This document shows, piece after piece, positions 1 through 8,125 of a stretch of DNA of 35,819 nt (the stretch's first letter is position 1; every line of letters starts with the position of its first letter). Source of the DNA: JAGLSB01 sp023135955. Its GTDB lineage: Bacteria > Bacteroidota > Bacteroidia > Bacteroidales > GCA-2748055. A program made the translations under genes and the position numbers. Location: the NCBI GenBank assembly GCA_030673645.1, contig DAOVIO010000022.1, positions 1 through 35,819 on the forward strand. The letters run 5' to 3'. The notes beneath the pieces are model-generated. The model was not told where the DNA came from and searched no databases. It saw only the letters and a program-made list of their open reading frames with translations.

Positions 1-690
1 ACAAAAGGGTACTTTTAACGTGATATATGGATTACCTCCCTGCGGTCGGTGATCCAGGTTGGGGGGAAATTCAATACATCAAAAAACTAATCCCTCCTGA
101 AGTCGGGATTCATTTTTTGTGGCTGCCAGTTCTTACAAAAGGGTACTTTTGACGTGATATATGGATTACCTCCCTGCGGTCGGTGATCCAGGTTGGGGGG
201 AAATTCAATACATCAAAAAACTAATCCCTCCTGAAGTCGGGATTCATTTTTTTGTTTCCACCCAGAACTTATAAAAGGGTACTTTTGACGTGATATCTGG
301 ATTACCTCCCTGCGGTCGGTGATCCAGGGCGAGGGGAAATACAATACATCTAAAGACTAATCCCTCCAGAAGTCGGGATTCATTTTTTGTTTCCACCCAG
401 AACTTATAAAAGAGTACTTTTGACGTGATATCTGGATTACCTCCCTGCGGTCGGTGACCAGGGCGAGGGGAAATTCAATACATCTAAAGACTAATCCCTC
501 CAGAAGTCGGGATTTATTTTTTTGTGGCTACCAGTTCTTACAAAAGGGTACTTTTAACGTGATATGGATTACCTCCCTGCGGTCGGTGATCCAGGGCGAG
601 GGGAAATTCAATACATCTAAAAACTAATCCCTCCTGAAGTCGGGATTCTTTTTTTTGTTGCCTACAGCGCTTACAAAAGAGTACTTTTGA
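1..690. repeat. Tandem array of five ~134-bp structured repeat units plus a truncated sixth
   Basis: Units begin at 1, 135, 271, 406 and 540 (lengths 134, 136, 135, 134, 133), and a truncated sixth starts at 673. Unit 1 may begin outside the window. Each unit carries, in order, CAAAAG-4 nt-CTTTTG; a hairpin TGGATTACC ... GGTGATCCA with an 11-nt loop; and AATCCC-10 nt-GGGATT flanked by an A-run and a T-run. The last resembles a bidirectional Rho-independent terminator. The end of each unit varies: units 1 and 4 share one linker (GGCTGCCAG or GGCTACCAG), units 2 and 3 share another (TTCCACCCAG), and unit 5 differs. No long reading frame crosses the array, and unit length is not a multiple of three. 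Units are near-identical throughout, unlike CRISPR repeats with unique spacers. Function is unknown. Confidence 0.9.
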
Positions 691-712
691 TGCACTGTAG
701 GCAACAAAAAAA
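650..712. repeat. Large imperfect palindrome enclosing the truncated sixth unit
   Basis: The arms are TTTTTTTGTTGCCTACAG at the left and CTGTAGGCAACAAAAAAA at the right. Between them lies the start of a sixth repeat unit with its own CAAAAG/CTTTTG inverted repeat, so the whole stretch can fold as one long hairpin. The right arm runs directly into the terminator of the neighbouring tRNA gene. Confidence 0.75.
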
Positions 713-739
713 CCGATCTGCTTCGCAAACCGGTTTTTA
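705..739 (-). terminator. Rho-independent terminator of tRNA-Val
   Basis: On the minus strand a stem AAACCGGTTTGC pairs with GCAGATCGGTTT (12 pairs including two G-U) around a GAA loop and is followed by a T-run. It lies about 10 nt after the 3' end of the tRNA and is the natural end of that transcript. Confidence 0.8.
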
Positions 740-748
740 GAAGTATTG

Positions 749-823
749 TGGGAACTGCTGGATTCGAACCAGCGACCCCCTGCTTGTAAGGCAGGTGCTC
801 TGAACCAACTGAGCTAAGCTCCC
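749..823 (-). tRNA. tRNA-Val (anticodon UAC)
   Basis: The minus strand folds as a complete cloverleaf. The acceptor GGGAGCT pairs with AGTTCCC, the D stem is GCTC/GAGC, the anticodon stem is CCTGC/GCAGG with loop CTTACAA (anticodon TAC), and the T arm is GCTGG-TTCGAAT-CCAGC. The discriminator base is A and no CCA is encoded. It is followed by its own terminator. A broken copy of its 5' half lies just upstream at 847-889. Confidence 0.95.
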
Positions 824-846
824 AATATTTTAATGTACTTTTTTAA

Positions 847-889
847 GCTCTGAACCAACTGTCCCGATAGCTATCGGGAAAGCTCCCAA
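847..889 (-). pseudogene. Remnant of the tRNA-Val 5' half, interrupted by a palindrome
   Basis: Bases 847-861 are identical to 797-811, the D-arm part of the intact tRNA gene, and 881-889 match its 5' acceptor strand. Between them, where the intact gene has only a few bases, lies TCCCGATAGCTATCGGGA (862-879), an 18-bp perfect palindrome. The anticodon and T arms are absent, so no tRNA can form. It reads like a partial duplication of the tRNA into which a palindromic element was inserted. Confidence 0.75.
862..879. repeat. 18-bp perfect palindrome
   Basis: TCCCGATAGCTATCGGGA is fully self-complementary and sits inside the tRNA-Val remnant. From memory, palindromes of this kind occur as dispersed intergenic elements in Bacteroidota; this could not be searched here. 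Confidence 0.8.
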
Positions 890-975
890 AAGCGGATGCA
901 AATATAGTTCTCTAATATTGAATCTCAAAGAAAATCCAGATTTATTTTGAAAGTGTATTTAAACTGCAGAAATAC

Positions 976-1197
976 TCAACTTTCACAAGGTAAAATCACC
1001 CTTTTGTTCCTCACTTCTTCTAGCAGTATCCTGGCACCATCTCTGTTTAATTCCAGATTGATTACCATTTCTTTGAAACTTTCCCATTGAATTCGGGAGA
1101 TGTTGTTCTCAATTAGTAGTTGTTCTTCTAAAACTGTTGTGTCGGAAATGTCTTGTTCTTTATAATGTTGATCTAAAAGTTTATCTGCTGGACTCAT
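976..1197 (-). CDS. Small hypothetical protein (73 aa)
   Basis: I do not recognise this protein. It is mixed-charge with no signal peptide or membrane segment and is probably helical and cytoplasmic (long Glu/Leu-rich stretch around residues 22-65). The start ATG at 1195-1197 is preceded by a purine-rich AAAGA, which is weak but usual for the phylum. It stands alone between the tRNA region and a long spacer, reading in the same direction as folC but separated from it by more than 450 bases. It could be a lineage-specific small protein or a chance frame. Codon composition looks coding-like but the length is marginal. Confidence 0.5.
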   Translation of the reverse strand: MSPADKLLDQHYKEQDISDTTVLEEQLLIENNISRIQWESFKEMVINLELNRDGARILLEEVRNKRVILPCES

Positions 1198-1654
1198 ATC
1201 TTTGTCTGTGTAATTTATTAATAATTAGAAAAATTCATTACTTTTCGTTATTCTATAACTAAGTTAGTTAAAATATTTTAGTAATTACTATTATTCTCTT
1301 TTTTACTCATAGACTGCGAATTGAGTAGAAGGGTTGCTTTTATATAGGATAGTTACTGGTTTCTGGTTACTAGGAAGAAAGAAAAGTAGTTATCTACAAA
1401 CCAGCACCCTTCGACCGGCTCAGGACGGCGCTCAATAACCCAGAAGTATTGGGACTTGTATTGAACAGAGCACAACGACTGAAAGGAGTTAAACAAGTTC
1501 AGTAAAAATTTAGCTATCAACTTCTGAATCGTGAGTACGCTCCCGGAAATTATATTTCACTGAACCAGCAACCAGCAACCAGTCCAGTGTGCGGGCCAAA
1601 ATGCCGCAATTTTGAATTGAATATAACAGTTTATGTTATATAGTAGCAACCATC
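1198..1654. other. Intergenic spacer with degenerate repeat scraps
   Basis: I see no convincing gene. The stretch 1406-1430 (CCTTCGACCGGCTCAGGAC and flanks) and the CCAGCAACCAGCAACCAG run at about 1563-1581 look like scraps of dispersed low-complexity repeats. No clear promoter or terminator was identified. Confidence 0.5.
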
Positions 1655-2941
1655 CTACAAAACCTCCCCAACAACAAAACTGCTCCCCCCAATAAAGATT
1701 AAATCCTGGGGTTCTGCATTTCGTTGCGCTGCTTCCAATGCCTGAGAAACATTAGGAAAGGAATTGCCAATCAAGCCTGGTCCTTTTGCAATTTTCATGA
1801 GTTCATTTTCATCCAATGACCGGGGAATAGAAGCTTTCGTGAAATAATAGCTTGCTTCTTTGGGAAGAAGTCTCAATATTGATATAGCATCTTTGTCAGA
1901 TACCATTCCCCAAACTATATGAAGACTTTTGTAAGCTGTATTTAGAATTTGGTCAACCACCTCCCTGATACCACTTTCATTATGCCCCGAATCGCAGATT
2001 GTAAGCGGATTATAAGCTATTTCCTCCCATCGGCCTCGTAAGCCGGTTAATCCTGTTACATTGCTCATCCCATCATAAATTGCCTGATCAGGTATTGTAG
2101 TACCATTTTTTATTAATTCATCAAGAGCAGCAAGAACTGTGATAATATTTTTTTTCTGGTAAGCTCCCTTCAGATCAGTTAGAAGTGAATCGTATTCCTT
2201 ATTCTCAGAAGAAAAATTATGTGATATATTTCTATCCGGACTAATAAAACTATGATTGTGAGTGAAAATTTGATCTGCAAATATTATTTTGGCATTTTTG
2301 GCAGTTGAAATATCAGAAAATACATGAAATGTTTGCTCGTCAGATTCTCCAATAATTACTGTCGTATTTTTTTTGATTATACCTGCTTTTTCAACAGCAA
2401 TATCTCTGATATTATTTCCAAGAAAGCGCATATGATCCATTCCAATATTAGTAATGATACTTAAGATAGGATCGAGAATATTTGTCGAGTCTAATCTACC
2501 ACCCATACCGGTTTCGATGACAGCAATATCAACATTTTGTTTTGCGAAATACATAAAGGCCATGTCAACTGTCATTTCAAAGAATGATGGCTTTAGATCC
2601 TCAATGTTTGATTGATTCTCGCTTACATACTCTATAATCTCATCTTCAGGAATCATTCTTCCATTTATTCTAATTCTTTCCCTGAAATCAACTAAATGTG
2701 GGGAAGTATATAATCCGGTTTTGTATCCTGCGCTCTGTAAAATGGCAGCCAGCATATGAGAAACTGATCCCTTGCCATTTGTACCTGCAATATGTATCGA
2801 TTTAAATTTTTTATGCGGGTGACTATGAGCTTTATCCAGGGCAATTGTCGTATCAAGACTGTTTTTATAAGCCGCAGCACCTGTCCTCTGATACATGGGT
2901 AGGGACGAAAATAAAAAATCTATGGTTTCGCTATAATTCAT
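1655..2941 (-). CDS. folC: Bifunctional folylpolyglutamate synthase / dihydrofolate synthase
   Basis: FolC adds glutamate to dihydropteroate or folates using ATP in the cytoplasm. The sequence shows the Mur-ligase-type P-loop AGTNGKGS near the N-terminus, the following TGLYTSPHL motif, ETGMGGRLDSTN in the central domain and CDSGHN in the C-terminal ligase domain (the equivalent of DGAHN in other FolC proteins). Length (~428 aa) is normal. I chose the ATG at 2939-2941 because Bacteroidota FolC proteins usually begin near MNYxETxxxLFSxLPMYQR; an ATG nine codons upstream (2966-2968) is also possible. No partner gene is adjacent. The 5' spacer holds a palindrome (2999-3019). Confidence 0.93.
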   Translation of the reverse strand: MNYSETIDFLFSSLPMYQRTGAAAYKNSLDTTIALDKAHSHPHKKFKSIHIAGTNGKGSVSHMLAAILQSAGYKTGLYTSPHLVDFRERIRINGRMIPEDEIIEYVSENQSNIEDLKPSFFEMTVDMAFMYFAKQNVDIAVIETGMGGRLDSTNILDPILSIITNIGMDHMRFLGNNIRDIAVEKAGIIKKNTTVIIGESDEQTFHVFSDISTAKNAKIIFADQIFTHNHSFISPDRNISHNFSSENKEYDSLLTDLKGAYQKKNIITVLAALDELIKNGTTIPDQAIYDGMSNVTGLTGLRGRWEEIAYNPLTICDSGHNESGIREVVDQILNTAYKSLHIVWGMVSDKDAISILRLLPKEASYYFTKASIPRSLDENELMKIAKGPGLIGNSFPNVSQALEAAQRNAEPQDLIFIGGSSFVVGEVL

Positions 2942-2998
2942 TAATAAATTAATATAGTTCAGCCCCATCCGGTGCTGTTGGGACGTGGGTATTATTTA

Positions 2999-3045
2999 CC
3001 ACGGGTTTGCAACCCGGGGCTATTTAAGTTAAACCACTCCGTGGA
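2999..3045. repeat. REP-like palindrome upstream of folC
   Basis: The stretch contains GGGTT-TGC-AACCC inside an outer CCAC ... GTGG pair. It resembles the larger palindrome cluster at 22624-22830 in composition and layout. The rest of the 2942-3235 spacer holds short direct repeats of the type ACTCACCTTT (about 3190-3230) and no gene. Confidence 0.55.
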
Positions 3046-3235
3046 TAAGAATTCACAAATATTTAAATCAGCAATATAATTCCTGGAATCATTATTTTCT
3101 TTAAAAATTACTATCCCAAAGAAACATCATAGCATCGGCATTAGCTCTCTATCATCCACCCTCCATCGTCCATCGCCCATCCTCTCACTACCACTCACCT
3201 TTACTCACTTTTACTCACCTTTACTCACCATCACC

Positions 3236-3754
3236 TTACCCCCCTCCCCAAACCTCAGAATGTATCTTCTTCTCTTCAAACCTTTCAGGAAGTCTTTTAT
3301 CTTCGGCCGGATAACCCAATGAAACAAGGGCAAAAGGCTTTACATGTTTTGGGAGATTGAAAAGATTTGAAATATCTTTCATTCTTTGTTCTCTTGGGTA
3401 AATTCCAATCCAGCAACTTCCAATTCCTTTTCCATGTGCTGCTAATAGGAGATTTTGAGTGGCAGCACCACAGTCGGCTATCCAAAATCCGTCGTCGTGC
3501 TGCAAATTCTCATCGCCGCAAATTAATATAGCATGACTGGCTTCTTTAAGCATTTTTGCATTGGCATGAATCTTCATAACTTCTTCCATTTTCCCCTTGT
3601 CTTCAACAATAATAAAATGCCATGGCCTTTTATTGACCGCTGAGGGAGCGTACATGGCAGCTTTGATTAGATTTCTAATGCTTGCAGAATCGATTTTTTC
3701 TGAAGTATATCTGCGAATACTTCTTCTGCTTATGAGAATTTCTTCAAAATTCAT
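3236..3754 (-). CDS. Nitroreductase family flavoprotein
   Basis: A 172-residue single-domain member of the nitroreductase superfamily (FMN-dependent NAD(P)H oxidoreductases). The N-terminal signature ISRRSIRRYTSEKI and the following AAMYAPSAVNKRPWHFI stretch are the conserved phosphate- and flavin-contacting segments. GIGSCWIGIYP and the C-terminal LGYPAEDKRLPERF are also typical of the family. The substrate cannot be told; such enzymes reduce nitro compounds, quinones or enoates. It is divergent from phoH with a 104-bp spacer and has no obvious operon partner. The annotated ATG is the first reasonable start, and the RRS motif lies at the usual distance from it. Confidence 0.9.
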   Translation of the reverse strand: MNFEEILISRRSIRRYTSEKIDSASIRNLIKAAMYAPSAVNKRPWHFIIVEDKGKMEEVMKIHANAKMLKEASHAILICGDENLQHDDGFWIADCGAATQNLLLAAHGKGIGSCWIGIYPREQRMKDISNLFNLPKHVKPFALVSLGYPAEDKRLPERFEEKKIHSEVWGGG

Positions 3755-3858
3755 ATTTTTTATAGAATTTATGGGTTTTCAACAGGTTATTAACGACTTG
3801 GCTGATGTTTTAAGTGGTAAATTTAGACCGAATTTGTTAGAATTAAAAGAATAGCTCT

Positions 3859-5187
3859 ATGAAGAAGCAAAAGAAGATTTTTATTCTCGACACGAATGTT
3901 TTGCTGCATGATTATAAATGCATCTACAATTTTGAGGAAAATGATATCATTATACCAATTACTGTTCTTGAAGAATTAGACCGTTTTAAGAAAGGTAATG
4001 ATATAATAAATTTTCAAGCGAGAGAATTTACCCGCGAACTTGACAAAATATCAGGTGACCTATTATTTAATGGGGGATTACCTCTTGGAAAAGGTATGGG
4101 GAAATTGGCTATTGCAATTGGAAGACCATTCTCTGAAAAATTGAAACATTCATTCCCGGAGAATACCCCCGATCACCGTATTCTGGCAATTACAGAGTAC
4201 ATCTTTAATGAAAACAAAACCGAGACAGTCAGGTTAGTAACCAAGGACATAAATCTTAGGATGAAGGCAAAGTCACTAGGGATAATGGCTCAGGATTACT
4301 ATAATGACATGGTGATAAATATTGATGATATTTATAAAGATATTAATGTTGTTGAAGGAGCCAATCCTGATGCTATAAATAAATTATACCAGCAATCTGA
4401 AGGTGTTGAAATGCGAGAATTTGAGATTAAAACTAAACCGATTGCTCATCAGTATTTCATTTTTAAAAGTAGTAACGCAAGTGCTCTGGCTCACTTTGAT
4501 CCATTCAACAAGGTGATTAATCGAGTTGAGAAAGTAAAAACATATGGAATTGATCCACGGAACGCTGAGCAAACATTTGCAATGGATGCTTTGATGAGAC
4601 CGGAAGTTCAATTGGTTGCATTAACAGGAAAGGCTGGAACCGGAAAAACTCTTCTTGCACTTGCGGCAGCTATACATCAACGCAAAATGTATAACCAGAT
4701 TTTTCTTTCGCGACCTATTGTTCCACTTGCAAATAGGGATCTGGGTTTTTTACCTGGTAATGTAGATGAGAAAATAGGACCCTATATGCAGCCTCTGTTT
4801 GACAATCTTTCGGTTATAAAACACAAATTTAGCATGCAAAGTAAAGAGTTCCAGAAGATTGATGAGATGTTGCATTCAGATAAATTAGTAATTACACCTC
4901 TGGCATATATCAGAGGACGTAGCTTGTCGAAAATTTTCTTTATCGTGGATGAAGCACAGAATCTTACTCCACATGAAGTAAAAACCATCATTACAAGGGC
5001 AGGAGAGGGAACTAAATTGATTTTTACTGGCGATATACAGCAAATTGATTCTCCATATCTGGATACTAAATCAAACGGACTTTCCTACCTCGCAGATAAA
5101 ATGAGAGGACAAGATATTTTTGCTCATGTTCATCTTGTGAAAGGTGAGAGAAGTTATCTTGCCGACCTGGCTAGTAATTTATTGTAG
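3859..5187 (+). CDS. PIN domain-PhoH family ATPase
   Basis: A two-domain protein of the PhoH2 type. Residues 1-130 form a PIN nuclease domain: FILDTNVLLHD carries the first metal-binding Asp (D11), followed by VLEELDRFKKG and later LVTKDINLRMKA. Residues ~230-442 form the PhoH ATPase with Walker A GKAGTGKT at about 257-264 and Walker B FFIVDEAQN at about 361-369. PhoH2 proteins are described as RNA helicase/ribonucleases; that activity is inferred here from domain layout. Length (442 aa) is usual. It stands alone, divergent from the nitroreductase and followed by a spacer with palindromes (ACCACGTGGT at 5198-5207, ACCCT-TTC-AGGGT at 5220-5232). Confidence 0.92.
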   Translation: MKKQKKIFILDTNVLLHDYKCIYNFEENDIIIPITVLEELDRFKKGNDIINFQAREFTRELDKISGDLLFNGGLPLGKGMGKLAIAIGRPFSEKLKHSFPENTPDHRILAITEYIFNENKTETVRLVTKDINLRMKAKSLGIMAQDYYNDMVINIDDIYKDINVVEGANPDAINKLYQQSEGVEMREFEIKTKPIAHQYFIFKSSNASALAHFDPFNKVINRVEKVKTYGIDPRNAEQTFAMDALMRPEVQLVALTGKAGTGKTLLALAAAIHQRKMYNQIFLSRPIVPLANRDLGFLPGNVDEKIGPYMQPLFDNLSVIKHKFSMQSKEFQKIDEMLHSDKLVITPLAYIRGRSLSKIFFIVDEAQNLTPHEVKTIITRAGEGTKLIFTGDIQQIDSPYLDTKSNGLSYLADKMRGQDIFAHVHLVKGERSYLADLASNLL

Positions 5188-5435
5188 TTTGTGGGTGACC
5201 ACGTGGTTATTGTTGTTTAACCCTTTCAGGGTAAATAGAATAATAATATAAACTAAGTAATCCTGAAAAGGAAGCAGAAAAAGTAGTTTCATAAGTTAAT
5301 ATCCAATTGTAGACGATTAGTGATTGCTTCCATAAAAATCTATAGATTTAATATGCCTTGGTCCTGCTAAGTTTCAGAATGAATGGTTCAATCTTAATTA
5401 TTATTCTTATATTAAGGCTTGAAATTTTTAAGCAA

Positions 5436-5927
5436 ATGAAGACTTTAATTATTGTAAGACATGGAAAATCAGATTGGGATTTTCGATCAGTAAAAGATAT
5501 TGACCGGACATTAAAAGAAAGAGGCATAAATGATGGCTATACCATGGCAAACAGACTTCTCGAAAAGGATTTGATTCCTGAAATTATTGTATCCAGTACA
5601 GCAAATCGAGCTTTTCATTCTGCGCTGATATTTTCCAGAGTTCTGAATATAGATGGTGATAGGATCATTCCTGATAAAAACTTATACCTGTCCTATGAGG
5701 AAGATATTTTATCGGTAATTTATGGATGTAATGATGATATTAACTCTTTGATGATTTTTGGTCATAATCCGGGATTCACAGATCTAGCCAATTACCTTTC
5801 ACATCTTAATATTTCAAATGTTCCTACAACGGGAATTGTGATTCTTAACTTTGATGTAGATTCATGGTCGGAGATTAGTAAATCTAATTTGACAAATGAA
5901 TATTTCGATTACCCCAGGAAAGTTTAG
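5436..5927 (+). CDS. SixA-like histidine phosphatase
   Basis: A 163-residue histidine phosphatase superfamily (phosphoglycerate-mutase-like) protein. The catalytic RHG is at residues 8-10 (LIIVRHGKSDW), the SSTANRA segment at ~53-59 corresponds to the conserved SSPAxRA, and the second catalytic His lies in MIFGHNPGF (~H110). SixA removes phosphate from phosphohistidine in His-to-Asp relays; whether this copy does so is not shown. I start it at the internal ATG 5436 because the RHG motif then lies at the usual position; the 26 codons upstream look non-conserved. It precedes ppk1 in the same direction, but a promoter between them argues for separate transcription. Confidence 0.88.
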   Translation: MKTLIIVRHGKSDWDFRSVKDIDRTLKERGINDGYTMANRLLEKDLIPEIIVSSTANRAFHSALIFSRVLNIDGDRIIPDKNLYLSYEEDILSVIYGCNDDINSLMIFGHNPGFTDLANYLSHLNISNVPTTGIVILNFDVDSWSEISKSNLTNEYFDYPRKV

Positions 5928-5933
5928 TTTTTT

Positions 5934-5941
5934 TATCTTTG
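5934..5941 (+). promoter_or_regulatory. Promoter -7 element TATCTTTG upstream of ppk1
   Basis: TATCTTTG matches the Bacteroidota -7 consensus TAnnTTTG. It lies just after the sixA-like stop codon and about 105 bases before the ppk1 start. No strong -33 TTTG is visible. It would drive the ppk1 - IMPase - acyltransferase - glycosyltransferase run. Confidence 0.6.
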
Positions 5942-6047
5942 CACCTATGCATTGACGAAATCTCGATTTTTTTGATTGTACATTCGAAGGGAATTTCAAA
6001 AAATATTCGTCAGGTTACTGATTGACTTTGATGTAAATTATTATAGA

Positions 6048-8096
6048 ATGAAAATTAATACTCAAACAAACCGTGAATTAAGCTGGCTTTCTTTTAATGA
6101 AAGAGTGCTCCAGGAGGCAGCTGATTCCAATGTTCCTCTTGTTGAAAGGATGCGGTTTTTAGGCATTTTCTCAAATAATCTGGATGAATTCTTCAAGGTT
6201 AGAGTGGCAACTATTAAAAGAATGATAGACATTGAGGAAACTACAGGGAAATATTATAAGGAGCGTCCTAAGGAGATATTAAATCAAATACAACAGTTTG
6301 TTATTCAATTACAACAGCAATTTGAAGAGATTTATAAGGAAGTTAAGTTTGAGTTGGAAAAAGAAAAAATTTCAATTATAAATGAAACACAACTAACAAG
6401 AAAAAAAGCTGAATTTGTTCAAAAGTATTTTGATGAAAAAGTATTACCGGTTCTTACACCTATAATGCTTCATAACGTTAAAAAGTTCCCGCAATTAAAA
6501 GACAGATCCAATTACCTGGCGGTAATAATGACAAGTGAAGATCCTGAAGTTGAGAAGGAATATGCCGTTATTGAAATCCCTTCAGAACGATTAGGCAGGT
6601 TTTTACTTTTTCCTATCAGAACAAGGAAGTACATAATTCTTCTGGATGATGTTATTCGATATGGACTAAAAAGTCTGTTTTCGCAACTACATTATGATCA
6701 TTATGAGGCATTTACGATAAAATTGACAAGGGATGCTGAACTGGATATCGATAACGACTTATCCAAAAGTTTTCTTGATAAAATAGATGAATCAGTTTCC
6801 GGCCGTCGAAAAGGACAACCTGTAAGACTAGTCTATGATCAAACTATGCCGAGAGAATTGCTTGATTATATCATTCAGCGAATGGATCTGGAAAAGGATG
6901 ATAATATGATACCGGGAGGGAGATATCATAATTTCAAGGACTTTATGAACTTTCCTAATCTTGGCAAACCCCATCTGCAATATAATGAAACTAATGCGAT
7001 TAATCATCCGCATTTTATTTTACATAAGAGTGTATTTGATGTAATTAGTGAAAGTGATGTCCTGCTGCATTTTCCTTATCAGAATTTTAACCACTATATT
7101 AACTGGTTAAGGGAAGCTTCGATGGATCCGAATGTAGTTTCAATTAAAACTACCTTATATCGGGTTGCAAAGGATTCTGCAGTAATGAGTGCTTTGATAA
7201 ATGCTGCTCTTAATGGTAAGCACGTAACAGTTAATATGGAACTTCAGGCGCGATTTGATGAGAAGTTAAATATCTACTGGTCAAGACAGCTTGAGGAATC
7301 GGGAGTACGAGTTACATTTGGAATTCCCGGATTGAAAGTACATTCAAAAATAACCCTCATTACCCGTAGGGAGCAAGGTAATATGGTTAATTATTCTGCT
7401 GTGGGAACTGGAAATTTTCATGAAGGAACTGCGAAAGTTTATTCAGACATTCTTTTAATAACTAAAGATCCAGAAATCGGAGAAGAAATATGGAAAGTAT
7501 TTGATTTTATTGATAATCCGTATAAGAATTATAAATACGAGCATCTTATTGTTTCTCCTAACTTTCAAAGAAAAAAGCTTAACGCTTTAATTAAAAATGA
7601 AATTGATAATGCACAGAAGGGCAAAAAAGCATACATCCTTCTTAAAGTCAATAGCCTCGTAGATAAAGAAATGATTAAAAAGCTCTATCAGGCAAATAAT
7701 GCCGGGGTCAAAATCCAGGCTGTTGTGAGGGGGATTTGTGCTATTGTTCCAGGCGTGAAAGGTATGAGCGAGAATATTGAGATTGTTAGTATCGTAGATA
7801 TGTTTTTGGAGCATGCAAGAATTTTTGTGTTTGCTAACGGTGGTGATGAGTTATATTATTTGTCCTCAGCAGACTGGATGCCGAGAAATATCGATAACAG
7901 GATTGAAGTTAGCGCACCCGTTTATGATAAAGATTTGCAAAAGGAACTGAAGCATATTATTAAAGTGCAGTTAGCCGATAATGTGAAAGCCCGGATTATT
8001 GATGAAAAAAATCTGAACCTTTATAAAAGGAATAAAGGAAATAGTCAGATACGTAGTCAGATAGAATTATACGAGTATTTTAAGAATCTTAAATAG
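6048..8096 (+). CDS. ppk1: Polyphosphate kinase 1
   Basis: PPK1 reversibly transfers the terminal phosphate of ATP onto polyphosphate. The N-terminus MKINTQTNRELSWLSFNERV is the family's standard opening, so I start at 6048 rather than at an ATG 24 codons upstream. This gives 682 aa, the usual length. The two catalytic histidines are visible: VHSKITLITRRE at ~432 (the phosphorylated His) and EHARIFVFANGG at ~589, close to H435 and H592 of the E. coli enzyme. All four PPK1 regions appear intact (N, head, C1, C2). A TAnnTTTG promoter lies upstream. The next gene starts 29 bases after the stop. Confidence 0.96.
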   Translation: MKINTQTNRELSWLSFNERVLQEAADSNVPLVERMRFLGIFSNNLDEFFKVRVATIKRMIDIEETTGKYYKERPKEILNQIQQFVIQLQQQFEEIYKEVKFELEKEKISIINETQLTRKKAEFVQKYFDEKVLPVLTPIMLHNVKKFPQLKDRSNYLAVIMTSEDPEVEKEYAVIEIPSERLGRFLLFPIRTRKYIILLDDVIRYGLKSLFSQLHYDHYEAFTIKLTRDAELDIDNDLSKSFLDKIDESVSGRRKGQPVRLVYDQTMPRELLDYIIQRMDLEKDDNMIPGGRYHNFKDFMNFPNLGKPHLQYNETNAINHPHFILHKSVFDVISESDVLLHFPYQNFNHYINWLREASMDPNVVSIKTTLYRVAKDSAVMSALINAALNGKHVTVNMELQARFDEKLNIYWSRQLEESGVRVTFGIPGLKVHSKITLITRREQGNMVNYSAVGTGNFHEGTAKVYSDILLITKDPEIGEEIWKVFDFIDNPYKNYKYEHLIVSPNFQRKKLNALIKNEIDNAQKGKKAYILLKVNSLVDKEMIKKLYQANNAGVKIQAVVRGICAIVPGVKGMSENIEIVSIVDMFLEHARIFVFANGGDELYYLSSADWMPRNIDNRIEVSAPVYDKDLQKELKHIIKVQLADNVKARIIDEKNLNLYKRNKGNSQIRSQIELYEYFKNLK

Positions 8097-8125
8097 GATA
8101 TTATGATTTATTTCAACTTTGCATA

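Noticed and set aside
40..60. Resemblance of the CCTGCGGTCGGTGATCC part of each unit to the 3' end of 16S rRNA
   Set aside because: Only a short, rearranged similarity (CCTGCGGT plus ACCTCC in different order); no longer rRNA match is visible, so chance is more likely.
1..690. Possible CRISPR array
   Set aside because: The ~134-bp units are near-identical over their full length, with no short repeats separating unique spacers and no cas genes nearby.
3597..3854. Plus-strand 85-codon ORF opposite the nitroreductase start
   Set aside because: It is mainly the antisense shadow of the conserved nitroreductase N-terminus.
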